Shown here: piece by piece, positions 1 through 13,953 of the stretch
How positions within the stretch are numbered: the first letter of the stretch is position 1
Layout: the number at the start of each line of letters is the position of its first letter
Source: Membranipora membranacea
Lineage: Eukaryota > Bryozoa > Gymnolaemata > Cheilostomatida > Membraniporidae
NCBI GenBank assembly: GCA_914767715.1
Contig: OU612067.1
Span: 19,225,001 to 19,289,000, forward strand
Length of the DNA stretch: 64,000 bases
Direction: 5' to 3'
Translations under genes and position numbers: made by a program
Notes under the pieces: model-generated
The model's database searches: none
What the model saw: the letters and a program-made list of their open reading frames with translations, nothing else
What the model was told of the DNA's origin: nothing

Positions 1-686
1 AACACCTTTGATATATCTTAACTTTATCTTTATAAGCTGCTACATGTTTATGGGCTTGACATACTGAAGAGGCTCACACAGTGGCATTGCGTTATCAGAG
101 AAATCCAGTAAAATGCGCTCTATGGAGTTCTCTAAAACATAATAAATTACTAACATGGTTGTGAATGGATGAATGCTCAGTACAGAAAGTGATGTGATAT
201 TATAATCATACAGATGCGATGTTTTGAGAAATTCGGATAGATATAGGAGTTATATACTGATGGCAGATCAACATATGGTGGAAAGAGTGGAAAGAGTAGG
301 GAGCAAAAAGAAGGGTGAAGACACACTGAACACAACTGGTCACCAAATGATGATAAGCTTCGTTTTCATTTCCTAAGATTTAGCTCTCTAACGAGTTATG
401 ATAATGGTCACTTGATGAATCGTATAACAATAAGACATAGCAATGCTAGACGAACCCTAAAAAAAGGTCATCACTGTAAAATTACGTTCTTTATTCAACT
501 TTTACTTCGGATCAAGTTGAGGCTATTGGGTGTGAGCTGGTCGGGAGGAAGAAGAGAAAAAGATTGAGAGATACTTTAATTATGTGCTATAAACTAGACA
601 CTAACTGTGGTGGACAAGGACCGATTACTGCCTAGGTATCGCCCTGTATACGAAAACTTGAACAGTCGATTTATTATGTAACCCAC

Positions 687-3600
687 CTCTAGAAGCCGTG
701 CCTTCAAAGTTTCCATCCTGAGTTTTCTTTCTATTCTCTGAACTGTGACTATCTAGCGGAGCTCTCATCAGCCTTTCTCTCTCCTCAACGGACACAATCA
801 TGTTCCCCTCAGTGCCTCTAGTTAGAGGTGTAATCTCAGGCGGTGTAGCCTCAGTCCTCATGTATTTAACTGTAGGGAAGGGCTGTCCATGCAATGTATC
901 TCCATCATACTCGTCTGCAAACAGAATATTAATTTGTTGAACCTTTATGTCAAATAACATCACAGATGTGAGAAATACTTGACTAACACACATTCAAACT
1001 ACCTCGATGCTCAGTCCAGTATTCCTCACATCTGGAATGATTTTTGAGCTCTCACACATCAAAATAGCCTGGTGACAGAACAGCATAAATAAATTTCCAC
1101 GCCAAGTAGACAGAGGGTATTTCTTAGTTATCAAAAAGATAAATTCACTAAAAAACTATTTGAGCATGAACCTCTGGAGAACTCGGGTGCAGACATTCTT
1201 GACGGTATTTCTCCTCTTGCTAGGATCTCTCTATCTGTGACTGTCACATATCCTGTTGGGCGTGGCCTATCAATCACATGGTCATCTCCTGCAGTCACAT
1301 GACCAGCACCAGGCTCCGCCCTATAGACAGGTGGTACAAAGTACATGTTTTGTCGCGCCTCAGCAACCTGTGACTGGTTAGCCATCTGATTGGATGGCTC
1401 CTGCTCGAGTCTGATTGGTCGATGAGACTGTTGAAGACAACTTTGGTCAGCAGTATTTTCTAGTCTGCTGTCCATCTCATAACCTTTGAATAAGAGTTAA
1501 TGGATATAGAAAATGCACTTTGTTACAATTTGAAAATCAGTAACAGGTACTTTTATCTCATTGGCCTACTAGCCTAAATCATGCTGACTCTCATAATGTT
1601 GTTAGTACCAGGTTTGAGGGCTACGTCAGCATTGACGGACTCGAAACTTTATTCCAATATATCTCATATTATATGTTTGAATATTTAGTTTTCAGTTCTG
1701 TCACTGGTTGGTTATTTTGTATGTCACGTCAATTTTCACAAATTGAAAAGATCTTTATCCAAGTTTTGAGAAATCGTTCCCATGTTACTGTGAGCCACAA
1801 ATAGAGAAATCAGTTCCTTATAAACAAAATACAGGATGAGGGTTTCCATAGACTTGATAATACTATTAAGTCAATGGGGTCTTTCCATCATGTTACCCTC
1901 TTCGGTCACAGTTCATAAAATCCTGTGTCACTGCTCATATTTTTGTTTCAAAATACAGCAAAAAAATCAAATCGATGCAGTCTACTAACACTGTGTGCCA
2001 AATGGCCTGATACTATGGTTTTTTTGTCTCACCTCTCTCAGAGCTGGTGATCTGGTTTAGTTTATGTTTGATACTCTCACCAAGTGATGATTTCTGTCTC
2101 AGATACCAGTCCCATGTTGATTCTCCTGGTCTTCTAGCTTGAGTATCAGCGGATCTCGCCAACCTACCAATAACAAGTTAAATTTTCTTGAACAAAATTT
2201 CAATAACTATCAGCAGTTTTGAGTTCGAATTGAAATCACAGCTCTGGACTCAATGAAATGAAAGGCTTGAGTTTAAAAATATCCAACATTTATCAAAATA
2301 TCCAAAAATCACCTGTCCAGAGATAAAGAGTCTCGGTTAGCAGGACAATCGACATGTGGTACAGTACTGTCTGTTAGATCATAAGTCTCTGCCTCCAGAC
2401 TCTCCTGATTGGTCAGTTTTCTCTCTAATCTATCAGCTAGCTGCTCCTCTTTGTCTAGTAACGATTTCTCCGACTGTCAACAACAAAAGGTTTATGAGTA
2501 TAATAAGATGGCACAGAAGCAGGCACCTCAGGAATTTAGCTCTTCCGTCAAATACATAAAAAGGAAAAAGTGTCCTATGAATCACCACCCTCTGCAGGAG
2601 GAGTAAAATTTATCAAAATTGTTTGTCATCTTTGCGACCTGTGGAATGTCAATTCAAATAAAAAGAGTTGAAAAACCTAATAATGTGCTCCAATGTAAAT
2701 TATTCTGCTGGCAAAAACAATCTGTTGAAGCGTTCATTGGGAGTTATCTCCCTTGATGATAGGCAGCATCCCCCTGCTGCTCTACAGTGTCTCAGGACTA
2801 ATCTGTATACCGACGGACGTTTATATATAGATTACCTTGAGAGTTTGCAGTTCACCGATCTGTGTCTCCAATGATTTCATATATTCCATTAGTTCCTTCC
2901 TCTGTTTCTCTATAAACTGAGAACTTGTGGTTGTCTCCCCCTCACTGCTTGTAACTCTACACAGAAGATAAATAAGTTTGTGACACACAGATAACAAACA
3001 CAAACATGACAGATGACCTGAGAGGTTATCTATTACCCAAGCCAAGCATCTTGGCCTGATGCTTTAGATATGTATTAGCACAAAAGTTTGAGTTACCCCC
3101 TCCCCCTCGACCAGGTCTGGGTCTGGTTTGGTGGGTTTCCAGCTCAAATCAATCCCCTCTCGGATGAACCAAACCAGCAAAAATGGAACTCGAGTGGCAG
3201 CAGTAAGGTCATCAATTTCTTTATTTAATTTATTATTTAAACGTAATTTTTTTGGTTTATCTTTTTCATCGTTTTGATTGAAATTTTGTTTCCCCTTGTT
3301 TTCTCAATGGCTGATTTTGCAAAACATTGTCATCGAATGAAACTTATGCCAATAAAGTGTAAAAAAAATATAATTGTCTTTTTAATATTATTACCTGGTC
3401 TGACTGATGGTCTCATTAGTAGATTGATTACTGGTAGCTTGCTCGCTATATGTGACCTCATATACTTGTTCTAGACTCTGATTGGACGTCGTCTCACTAC
3501 TAGTCTTAGCCTCGGTGTCAACAACAGCAGGTAAAACTATCACATCATCAGTCTTGTCACCCTGTGAGATAATGAGAACAAATTAGTATGGAGCAGCCTT

Positions 3601-6600
3601 GGGCAAAGGGCCTTAAATCTATTCAATAGCTTCTAGATCTTTCTTCGTTGTTCTCGGCTCATATAATCGGGGCAATTGATATCACAAATATCATAAACAT
3701 AATCAATCAAAAGATAGTGTTCTGTAATATTTTAATTTAATTTTTCAACATAAATGGCTCGATGAAACATCATATGGACAGGAGAAAACCATTGGCTGGA
3801 TTGGAGTAGAAAAACTTAACGACTGATTCGGAGTTCTCAGGTTTCCCAGACATCTGGGCTTCACATTTTAGTTATAACAAGTTACCTTTCAATGCGAGTG
3901 AGACGCGTATACACTAACCAACTGAATATAAATCTTTGATGAAATGAATATACTACCCACACACCTGATGACTTCCTGTTTGGACTTGGTCAGCTGGTAG
4001 AGCCACATCCTCATCATCCTGACCTTCGACCTCCTCGCTGACCCACTGCTCCTTTTGATTGGCTATTCTCTTCATCATTTTGTTCAGTACCTTTCAAAGA
4101 AAGCAGCACGTAACATGCAGAAATATACTGGTACTGGTACTGAGATTTGAGACACTTTTGTAAGGAGTTTTTTACAGAATTTTTAAGGAAAAAGAATACT
4201 AAGTCTATGGCCTCATTAGGAATTTCAAACTCACAAAATTCAATATCATAAAATTTAAAAACAATCATTATCACAATCATATTATCGAGAAAAATAAAGT
4301 GCTGCATCTAAATTTAGCAAGTTTCTTACGATTGAACTTGGCAATTTATTCTAATGAATGTTCTTCTGAAAGTTGTTTCAACTCCTATTGTATCATCCAG
4401 TGGATTGAGGCTTTGAAGCTTGGACATTTAGGTAAGTAGCTGCCCTGTCACGCGGCTACTTTTTTGTTACTCCCAAAACCGCGTGACAAAGCTAGGTATG
4501 TAGGTCTTATAGGAACCATAGTACTCACGGCTTTCCTCTTTTTCTCACTGCCAGTGGCCTCAGCGTAATCGCATATAGCCTCAGAGGTAGTGACTGGGGT
4601 GATATTAGTGACATTCTGGAACGGGACGCGTCCTCTGACAGAGTCACCATCTCGTACTCTGCTGATAGGAGGACGTGGTTCTGAGTCTGAGGGACTAGAT
4701 GTACTAGTAGCTTCAGTTACTGTCGGTGTGAGGTCATAGTTCAGAGGTGGAGCATTGGCTGAAACAAAGCAAATATACCTCTTATGAATCGAAGTCATAA
4801 AACCTTTATGAAATCTAACAACATTTAGCTTAAAATTTGACAGGCTTAGAATCATGAGTAATGTCCGCAAACTATTACTCCTAAAAAATAGCAAATCAAC
4901 ACAATTCTCCCAATAATTATGATGGTACACAAACGTTAAAAATTGGGATAATAACCATGAACAGACAGTTTTCTGAGCTCCGATTTAGGCCTTAATTCAG
5001 AGTTGTCCTCTCTCCAGTTTGATCCTTTTTAACCCATGTCACATAGGAAGAACGTGCTGAAAAGAGGGTTATCTTGAAATCCGCTTATAGTTGGATAAAA
5101 AGGATTTTTGATTCAGAATATGCACCATTGAAAACTGATAGGGACATAGTTTGAGAAATATTTTTGGTATTCGGTTAGTCCATTATATCAATTTCTGCCA
5201 GTTTTGCGGACCATTTGGCAGAATTTTTCTTGAATTTCGTCACTAAAATTAAGATTTATCAACATTCAAGCCTCCAATGATTTGAAAACCCTGTCTCACA
5301 GGGTTTTCAATGGTGCGGATTCTGTATCAAAAATCAATTTTATCCTAATATCAGCGGTTTTCAAGAAAACCCTCTTTCAGCACGTTTTTCCTATGCGGCG
5401 TGGGAAAAAAGTACCAAACTGGAGAGAAGACAACTCCGAATTGAGGCATAAATCAGAGCTCAGAAAACTGTCTTCTATTCCACAGATTGATCAATTTCCA
5501 TGTGTAACAGTCATCTTTGTGTCATCGTTGTGTATTTGGAAATCATTTCTTCACAAAATCAAGACCAATATTCGTAAAAACAAAAAAACCGCTGACATCA
5601 ATAAAAAATATCATGAAAACATCACAATATAATGAAAGATATTAGAAACGATGACTTTTTGCTAACAATTAATGTATTTTTATTAATGGTACAAACCTTT
5701 GAGATCCACTGGATCATAGTCATGGGAGAATAACTCCTCTACTTTTCTCTCCATCTGTACCTGTCTGTCCGACTCTCTCTCCATCACTACATGAGCTGGC
5801 AGGAACAGAGCCTGTGGTATATGATCCAGATTCTGCTGTCTGAATAAATAAACAATTCAAGTAAACACGTTGGTAGCTTGATAAGCAACGTTTACTGTGC
5901 TTTTCCAGACCATGTCGTCATTAAATCATATAATAAGTCTACTAGACTAAAATACCAAACCATTGCAAAACAACAAGAATACAATTTAGCACAACCTATC
6001 ATCTGCTTCGTTTGACTTCAGTTTACCGCATTCAGTTGAGCTCATGAGAATTCAAAAGAGAAGCGTCGTCAGATTGACAACCCCTGTTCGGAGATATGTA
6101 AGGTATTATGTATAGAGCAGTCGCCAGACACACATTGAGCCACTCTACATGACTATTTATAGCTTAGATTATGACAAAGAAGGCAAGTCTTTGCGGTCGG
6201 TCGTTCACATTACTTTACTTATACGTTTGTTGATTTATTCAATTTGGTCATGCAAGACAAAACGATCAAATTGAGAGATGGAAAGTTGGATGATTTATAC
6301 CTGTGTTTTCTGTCGGCTTTCTCGAGCACATCAAGTTCGCTCATCATATTATTATAATGTTGTCTCATCCGTTCTCTCTTTAGTGCATGAGCTCCTCTTA
6401 CTCGAGCCTTCTCCAATCTGTCAATAATATACAAGATAAGTGTTTATTGCAACTCCAGCAGGTTAATAATGAAGTAATTTAAATGAATAAAAGAAAAAAA
6501 TTCAAAAAAGTAGCGTGACACAAAAGCTAGACAGCATATTTTACAAAAAAAGCTATTGGCATACTTTGCAGTGTGGCACATAATATACAAGATAATTTGT

Positions 6601-9600
6601 CGTTGATGCATCAAAAATTATGTTTCTTTTACCATGGTTGGATTCTCAATAAAACAGTTAAGTCTTATGTAAATAGCCAGGGTTCCCAGGCTGCTGCTCT
6701 TCCTCATAATCCTATCATTAGTAACCTCATCACACACAAGTTATTGCTCACAGGCCACAGAGAACGTAGTACATGTGTTCAAACTCTGCCCTGGTAGTGG
6801 TTTTCCATAACCAAACCCTTAATGGAACGCCACAACCAACAAAGTTTATTATGCAACATACTATTGTAACAGGTTCTAACGCCATGTAAAACAAATCTGC
6901 TGTCTCCCTTATGCCTGGTCGTTTTTATTCACATGAGTTCCATTGTTGGCCATGACCCATATCATAACTTCAAACCCTAAAAAAAAGTGTCAATAATACC
7001 AAGATAAAATAGAGTCGTTCTATGAACGCTATTTTATTTGGAAGACAATTTATCATCCTGGACGGATGTTTTCCATAACGAGCCAAATTACGGCAAAAGT
7101 GGGGGAGGATAGCTCTCAACTGACCTTTCGTTTATGTCGCACTGGTTATGATGAGTTACCCCCTCTAGCCTATCATTCTCTAGCTCCGCCCCTGTGAGCC
7201 CGTCACACACTGAATCATTATTTCTCTCTACTATACACTCCTCGGCTGGTATCGTATACGGATAAGTGTATGTGTCCGCATCTGTGAGCTGTCACAAACA
7301 AATAAATAGTCGAGATTTTTAAACCAATTCATTTCAATTAATAAAGTGTAATATTTACCAATCAATAACATACAAAAAAGCTTATTCTCCTAACTAATTA
7401 TTATTTTTGTGTGTATATATTTCTTTCTTCTTTTTTTTTTGTTTATGAAGACAAAATTTTTTTTTCTTCGCTTATAACATATATATATATATATGAAAAC
7501 CTCAATAATAGTGATATGACATGTGAAAGCAGCTAATCAAAAGATAATATTTATCAGAACGAATATTTTTTCTATGTCAGATGGTACACACACTCAAACT
7601 TGTGAGGAGTGGTAGTGAGTGCCTATTACTTTGTGAGGATCTCAGATGTCTAGTAAAAGTTTGATGTGTTGGGTGGCAGGACCCAGTAAAAGGAACTCAC
7701 ACTCCCCCTCTCATCTCTTGAGATATGGTACTCTTTACGCCCACTACTCTAGGCGAATATGATTGAATCAAGGAAATGGGTCATTTAATCAGTTGACTTA
7801 TCTTGGGGCTTTCATCTGTGTATGTTTTATGTGAGGTCATCGAGACAGGATATAATGTAATGCCTCAATCAAAGAACAAGATCACTCATCAGGTTAAGGG
7901 CTCAAACGGTTGCGGTTAGCCAACGCTCACTCGTTTTCGTGTTGATACTGGGATACAACAGTCCCACTTGCAACCTGTTTTAACCTCCATACTAGTCAAT
8001 GGTCAGATATCGGCCAGAGAAGATTAGTGTCTTCTTCTCCATTAGATAAACCCCTAATCAAATACATCAGTCTGTATCGCTGTTCTCAAAGATTACCACA
8101 GGCCATAAAACATAATCCCTCGATCATGGCAGTGAAGGTACTCGATTACACAAACATACATACAAAGTCTAGGTGTTACACCGCGTAGCCTACCTGTACT
8201 TGTACAGCTTTAGCCTTGTTCAGCAGCTCTTTGAGATCAGGTCTTACGGGTGGAGGTAGACTAGCGACTTGTTTAGCTCTCATCTTCTCCTTAGCTAAGG
8301 CTAAGTTTCTGGCTTGTATTACTTTAGTTGACTCCGCCTCTTGTATTAATTTATCTTCGTACAACTAAAACGGGAGCAAATCAGTTGAGTTTGTAAAAAG
8401 TTAAGGTTATGGTTCTTTACTCCTCAAACTTGTATTGAGACCAAGATTGATCAAATTTGCCCATACTCCAGTTCTACCAATTGTACTCAGCAAATTTTTA
8501 TTTTTATAGGCGGCTCAAGCGTTGTGGCATCAAAATACATATTATAACCTAATGATAACAACAATAATTTGTGTTATCCACAATCATATAATACTGAACA
8601 TTGTAACTAAGAGGTTTCCTATCCTTATTCCACAAATGTGCTGACGACATATCCAATTGACCAGTTTATGAACACCATAAACACATATATTATATATATT
8701 TATATGTTTATGATGAACACACACACACATTCAAGTTGGGAAAAAAGAACCGATTTCCATGAAGGATGAGAAAACAGGCTTAAAATGATGTAACATCACA
8801 GGAGGCAGTAGACTGGGATTCAGTCCAACAATTTAAAGTTATCTACCCAGGTAGGGTGTGTTGGTTCACTATTCACACCAACAAACAAAACCCGACATGA
8901 ACAGACGACTCAACAACAAACCAAAACCCATCAGCCAATCAAAACAAAACACAAGCACATGGGTTTATTTAGAAATGCAAGATAGTGACCTATGAGTAGG
9001 TAACACCACAGAAGCAATATCCAACATAAACCGTAATACTGACAAGGCCCCATTGTTGGCCTGAATCCCAGGCTAGAGGAAAAGGAGAACCAACCTTTTC
9101 TAGAGCTGCCTCGTGTCTCTCATCGGCTCTTCTGTTGTTCTCCATCTCAGCTGCAGCTTTTCTCTCTAGCCCTAGATCCAGCTCATCAGCCTGGGTGTGC
9201 GCCGTCCCTATGTTCTTCAGTGACTCTGCATAATCACGCTCTAACTGTGTTATCTAAAATCAGCCAAATTATTATACATGTATGATTCTGTCAAAATAGT
9301 CGAACTACATGTGGGTAATTATGTGCTTTTTCTCAATAATGTTGCATATTGATAGTAGCAACCAGGACCCATCTAGCATATTTGGTCGTTGGTGATAGTT
9401 GAGGCCAGAGCCAAGCATAGAACCACAGCCACTTAATAACTGTTACAAGGAATCTTCTAGGGCAAGTATCATCTAATTGCCTGTATCTTGAGTTCATGTC
9501 ATAGAACCACTCTCAATGCAGGCAAGTTTAATAAAGAGGTGTACCAGATCTATGTATGCCTTGGATAAAAGTGGTACACTCCTGCAGGTTACTTACCCTG

Positions 9601-10281
9601 TTCTGTTTTTCTATCTGCCATTCTGACTCAATCCTATCAGCCAATAACTCTAGCTGCTTAACCTTCTCTTGTCTGACGGCCTCCAATCTCTTCTTAGATA
9701 TCTCCTTCGCTTTCTCTCTCACCTAGAATCATAATCAATAACATTTCAGTGCTGCATTTCAACACACACATTATACATCGATCAGTCAAAAGCAATGTAT
9801 ATCCTAAACACACACATATGCTAGAAGAAAAAATAAATAAAAAATTAAATTTTGTGATCGAGCCAGGAATCGTTGAGTTCACAGGTTCAAAAAATTGGCA
9901 AAATTTGATTAAAATGATATTCATACAGTGTCAATATCCATTACAAAGGCCTTTTTAAACTGCATGACATAACACTTGATGGCACAGGCCAAAATTGTAA
10001 ACCTTTACTTCCAACAGCACCTGGATATCCAATTTTATTGGTACATGGTTCATGGTACAGCTATGCCTTGATCATATGCTGAGCACAGAGGCTGTTGTCT
10101 TGATCAGTTTTTCTTTGGCTCACGAATACTTGATGTCCCTAATGATGTTGGACGGAGGCCATGATTAAACTCTCACCTGAATCAATCTGAGTTTGCGCCT
10201 TCTCTGGTTCTCTTCTCTCAGTATTCTCTCCACTTCTCCAGGACTCAGTCTGAGTCGCGATACTTCAGTCTGCTGAGGCAT
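687..10281 (-). CDS. CEP295-like centriolar protein, 5' half (exons 1-15), left copy, partial
   Basis: Fifteen exons in transcript order: 10177-10281, 9597-9722, 9095-9253, 8194-8364, 7125-7288, 6301-6417, 5697-5839, 4529-4758, 3965-4090, 3395-3561, 2836-2956, 2313-2473, 2033-2163, 1172-1483, 687-914. All join in frame through AG/GT sites; the donor of the 1172-1483 exon is weak (GTTCAT). The start is the ATG at 10281, leading into a stretch with LRLSPGEVERIL and RRRKLRLIQ, which matches the N-terminal region of vertebrate CEP295 as I know it. Exons 2-4 are charged coiled coil and include ESEWQIEKQNR and a SLPPP motif. In the family, CEP295 (Ana1 in flies) acts in centriole-to-centrosome conversion. 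I see no stop or frameshift in these exons. The 3' half lies left of the window or is missing, so gene or pseudogene is open. Differences from the right copy include Arg/Ile in exon 2 and several residues in exons 8, 10 and 14. Confidence 0.85.
4446..4488. other. Perfect 10-bp stem with 23-base loop
   Basis: TGTCACGCGG and its exact complement flank a 23-base loop just beyond the donor side of the 4529-4758 exon. The same structure is kept in the right copy near 51167-51210. It may be an old mobile element or a chance hairpin; no function is implied. Confidence 0.5.
4963..5473. mobile_element. Foldback MITE with long inverted repeats
   Basis: This 511-bp element lies in a CEP295 intron of the left copy and is absent from the right copy, where the flanking bases run together near 51680. 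The ends read AGACAGTTTTCTGAGCTC and its complement. The arms stay complementary, imperfectly, for roughly 200 bp, so the strand can fold almost completely. No clear target duplication is visible. A related single end occurs near 22535. No coding capacity. Confidence 0.8.
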
Positions 10282-10644
10282 GCCTGCTGGTCACACACCT
10301 TGCAGCTGATGACACTTTGGACAGTTTGGATAAATCCGTCTCTGATGATATTTATCACCCTACAGTGAAGTTACACATGAGTTATCCTTTTTTAGAAACC
10401 TAAGCAACATTGTTTCACCAAACTCTAAATGCAGGGCAGGTTCATTGGGTCATGCTAGATCTAGGCCTACCTAGTCATCATCAGGCGCTGTCAATCAAGG
10501 AGTTAATGTGTTGACTATATATATATATACATGTGTCACTTTCACTTCAGTCAATTCCACTGAGATAACACAAAAAGTAAGTAAGCCCGGGCCTCCTCTT
10601 CCTACTGCCACAAACCAGACATACTATCTACTACACATTCCAGC

Positions 10645-10660
10645 CAAGGAGTACTCCTTG
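10645..10660. mobile_element. 16-bp palindrome with 7-bp target duplication
   Basis: CAAGGAGTACTCCTTG is a perfect palindrome flanked on both sides by TTCCAGC (10638-10644 and 10661-10667). The right duplicate carries the same unit at 56878-56893, so it predates the duplication. It shares the CA...TG ends and 7-bp direct repeats of the other micro-palindromes in this window. Confidence 0.75.
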
Positions 10661-10740
10661 TTCCAGCAATGAGGTAAACAAACAGAAGAGACTCTGCGGC
10701 TTGCTAATTTATATCTTGCTAGGCCTTTGTTTGAGTCAAC

Positions 10741-10774
10741 CAATGAACTAAACCTCAGGAGGTTTAGTTCATTG
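10741..10774. mobile_element. 34-bp palindrome with 7-bp target duplication
   Basis: Perfect 16-bp arms beginning CAATGAACTAAACCTC around a two-base centre, flanked by AGTCAAC on both sides (10734-10740 and 10775-10781). The first nine bases equal the terminal repeat of the 7.2-kb element at 13492-20713. The same unit sits at 56974-57007 in the right copy. Confidence 0.85.
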
Positions 10775-11187
10775 AGTCAACTAAGGTCCTAGTCCCAATA
10801 AAAACCGACCAAGAAGTTTACTCTTTGCTCCTACCATGATATAAATGCTCATAAATCAACCATCAAATCCAATTGAACTCTTTAACTACCAATAGCTTTA
10901 CACTAGGTGGCTACCCAAATCATAGAAGGAGCATAATAGTGAGAGAGTTTTCTTATGGCAGTCATGAAACTATAACGAGTAAGAAGCGGTTGTGAGATCA
11001 CATCCCACAACAATGGATGAGAGTTCTGTGTCCCACGACTCATGTTTGAAAAAAATGGTTGTTGCCCATGGATGGATTGGTACAGGTAAGCCTATGTACT
11101 TCCCAGTTTAGGTTCTGACTGACTCCAAAGACAAACAAGCTAGCTTGTACTATGCCTAGATCGATTACGATAGGCCTACTCACTATA

Positions 11188-11507
11188 TATATGGTAATTA
11201 TTTTAAGTATTATTGTATGTGAAGTGCACTGTGACTGTAGTGTAGTAGGCCGAGCTAGGAGTAATGTATCTCATCTGTCTGGCACTATGGTTGTAATTGC
11301 TTCATCATGTTCAGCCCACAATCTCCCAACATACAGTAACAATAGTAGCCTGTTGTTACCGTATGTTGGGAGATTGTGGGCTGAACATGATGAATCAATT
11401 ACATTACAACCATAGAGCCAGACAGATGAGATACATTACTCCTAGCTGGGCCTACTACACTACAGTGCACTTCATCATACAATAATAGTTAAAGTAACTA
11501 CCATAGG
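11188..11507. mobile_element. 320-bp foldback hairpin
   Basis: Two arms of about 150 bp, complementary apart from scattered mismatches and small indels, meet at a short centre near 11335-11355. The arms contain short reading frames that are products of the palindrome. Target duplications are not evident, partly because the left edge merges into a TA run. A second copy at 57421-57739 in the right duplicate shows that it predates the duplication. It lies about 1 kb upstream of the CEP295 start. Confidence 0.8.
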
Positions 11508-11714
11508 TAGGCATATCAAATAGATTATAAAATAAAACTTACTTGACTTTGAGGAATAAATAATAATACTAATAAATAACCTACCAAACAAATAGAACAG
11601 GATTTTCTCCTGTGTTCATTCTTAATTCTGTCAGTGCAAATGCACACAGATTCTTCTTAAGCTATCCTGTTCAAGGAGTGTTTCAGTGGAGTGGTGTGGT
11701 TAAAGCTCTCTTTC

Positions 11715-11749
<35 letters not shown>

Positions 11750-13491
11750 TCCCACCTCATCTCATCTGTGATTGAGTTGGTGTATGGAAAATATTTATTT
11801 TCTTTTGCTTATTTCTATCATTAACTTTGAAAAGAAGAAGGATTCTGCAGTATTTCCCCAGCACTTGACTTACTTATTGGATGAAAAAACACAAGCTATT
11901 TTGAGATGGCCTGCCTTTGACCTTGACAAGGAATTACCTTTTCTTTTCAGAATACTCTACAGTCAGAACAATAGAAGACAACTCCTAAAATTACGCAAAT
12001 TCTAAAATAATATAATTACACAAATTATTACACATAATACGGCAGCAACACTTTGTGAACTCATAGTGCCTAGCTAGTTTATTAGCAGGCAAATTAGTCT
12101 GATTTATGAGAAAACATGATTTTCTGTTTTTAGCAGAATAAAATGTTACATCCTCTCTCTTATTCCAAACAGGGAAACAAATTCAATGTGATAATCAATC
12201 AACCACCAAATAGTTCTTAACACTTTTCCCTGCCAATGAGCAGCACAGCAGGAGAAATTCTGAACGTGCATTTCCCCATTTGAGGGTATTGACGATAACT
12301 GGGAACGTTCTCAACTCGCTATTTGGTTGCGAATTTTCTATGTTGCCGACTAACATTTCAAAGTTCATAATAATATTATGTCATCTATGCCATTTATTAA
12401 TGTTCTGTGTTTAATAAGTCTGACAGTGGAAAAAATCTATTGGTTGGGCATAATCAAAAATCCAAGGAGAGAATTTACCTATGAGGATGAGAGCATCTAA
12501 AATCACTAATGACAAGATCAAAGAATTCTCTAAGAACCCCTACCAAATCTACTTTTGCTGGAATAAAGGGTCATACCAGAATTTTTGAGCACCGTCTTAG
12601 CTCTATCTTTGTGTTCCTTTGTGCGTTCTCCTAACGATGTCGGCAATGTATGTATACCTATTTTAGGACGTTTAAGCCAGGAGTCTGTTATCAAAAATTA
12701 TTGCTGTGATGACCATAACCATGTAGATTAAAGTTAAACATTAACATATAGCTTGAACAAGCTGTATTTCACCAATGATTGTCTTTTGTGTAAATTTGAG
12801 CACAATTAATTTAACAAGGCAGTGTTTGATATGCAGACATGCCAATGGCACGACAAATATTATCTCTATATAATCTTTCCCTAACTTTTCACGAAAAAGA
12901 ACAATCTCTAGGATTTCTAGGAGTTCTAAAACTGAAAAGTCACCACACCTGCAATGGGAAAATTTAACTTGTATATAGACAGAAAGTAAATAAGTCAATT
13001 GGGCTTATTTTGGCGCCGTCGCTATGGCGCAGAGAAATTTTATCTCATATCTAGAACAGAATCGATCCCTTTGGTAGCGCAGGGATATTAGTTACTCTGG
13101 AGCTACGCTAGAGGCATCTTGATTCATTGCTCATAGATATTCAAGTATACCAAACATGTTTTAGATGTTAAGTCGAACCCACGTGGAAGAAGAGATTTAT
13201 TATAGATTTTTGGGCTGTTCAAAAACTGTTGGTACTTTGCTGGGCAGGTAACATCCATTTTACTTTTTCCAACAAGCTTCAAGGTACATACCCAGTTGTG
13301 GGCTAAAGTAAACCAACCCCTGCATATCCCATCCTATGCCTTGATTCAATAATTTCTATATTCGCATGCACAGTGACTGTTTTGGCAGCATGGATAGGTA
13401 CAGTATGATCTCCATTGGATTAAAATGCAAACTGATAGGCGATGTGAATTAATGATGTAAATAAACATTTGATTTTAGCTATCAGTCACAT
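11508..13491. other. Upstream flank of CEP295, no supported gene
   Basis: This stretch is conserved in both duplicates but has no exon model I can support. It holds a CT-rich microsatellite at about 11711-11750 and a 77-codon plus-strand frame at 11772-12005 kept in both copies. The last bases before the 7.2-kb insertion (13485-13491) are its left target duplication, GTCACAT. Confidence 0.5.
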
Positions 13492-13953
13492 CAATGAACT
13501 CCCTCTTCCTTCCAAAGTACTCCCTGGTAGTACATTGCTTTCACTCAAATACAGTCAGTAGACATATTTTTCAACAATAGAATATAAGCAACTCTATTTC
13601 ATCTATGGCCTCAGGTTTAGATTTGTGGACAACTCCAAATAAATATAATAATATTGAACGCTCTACTAGATATCAGTTTATTAATAATGCTACCATGGAC
13701 AGATTACGATTGCTGTTCATTTACATTAATACTTAGAGGAACAAAGCTTGATAAAAAATAAGATGCACACACTCTTGGTATATAGTAAAGTTTCCTACAA
13801 CTTCATAGCAGTTGTTTAATATGTACTCATCATCTACTTAAATATAGGTAGCAGTGTTAAAAATATTATGCCCTAGGATAAGAAAGTACAGTATTTAACT
13901 GATCAACAATAATGAAACGAGAATGAAGTTTGGTATGATAAAAAGACATCAAT

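Noticed and set aside
11152-11485. Open frames of 87 and 62 codons
   Set aside because: They lie in the arms of the foldback hairpin and are mirrored in the other duplicate; no independent coding evidence.
11772-12005. 77-codon plus-strand frame kept in both duplicates (contains ILRWPAFDLDKELPFLF)
   Set aside because: The copies are too similar overall for conservation to be informative, and no flanking exons or recognised domain were found. I considered a fragment of a PUL-type domain but could not support it.
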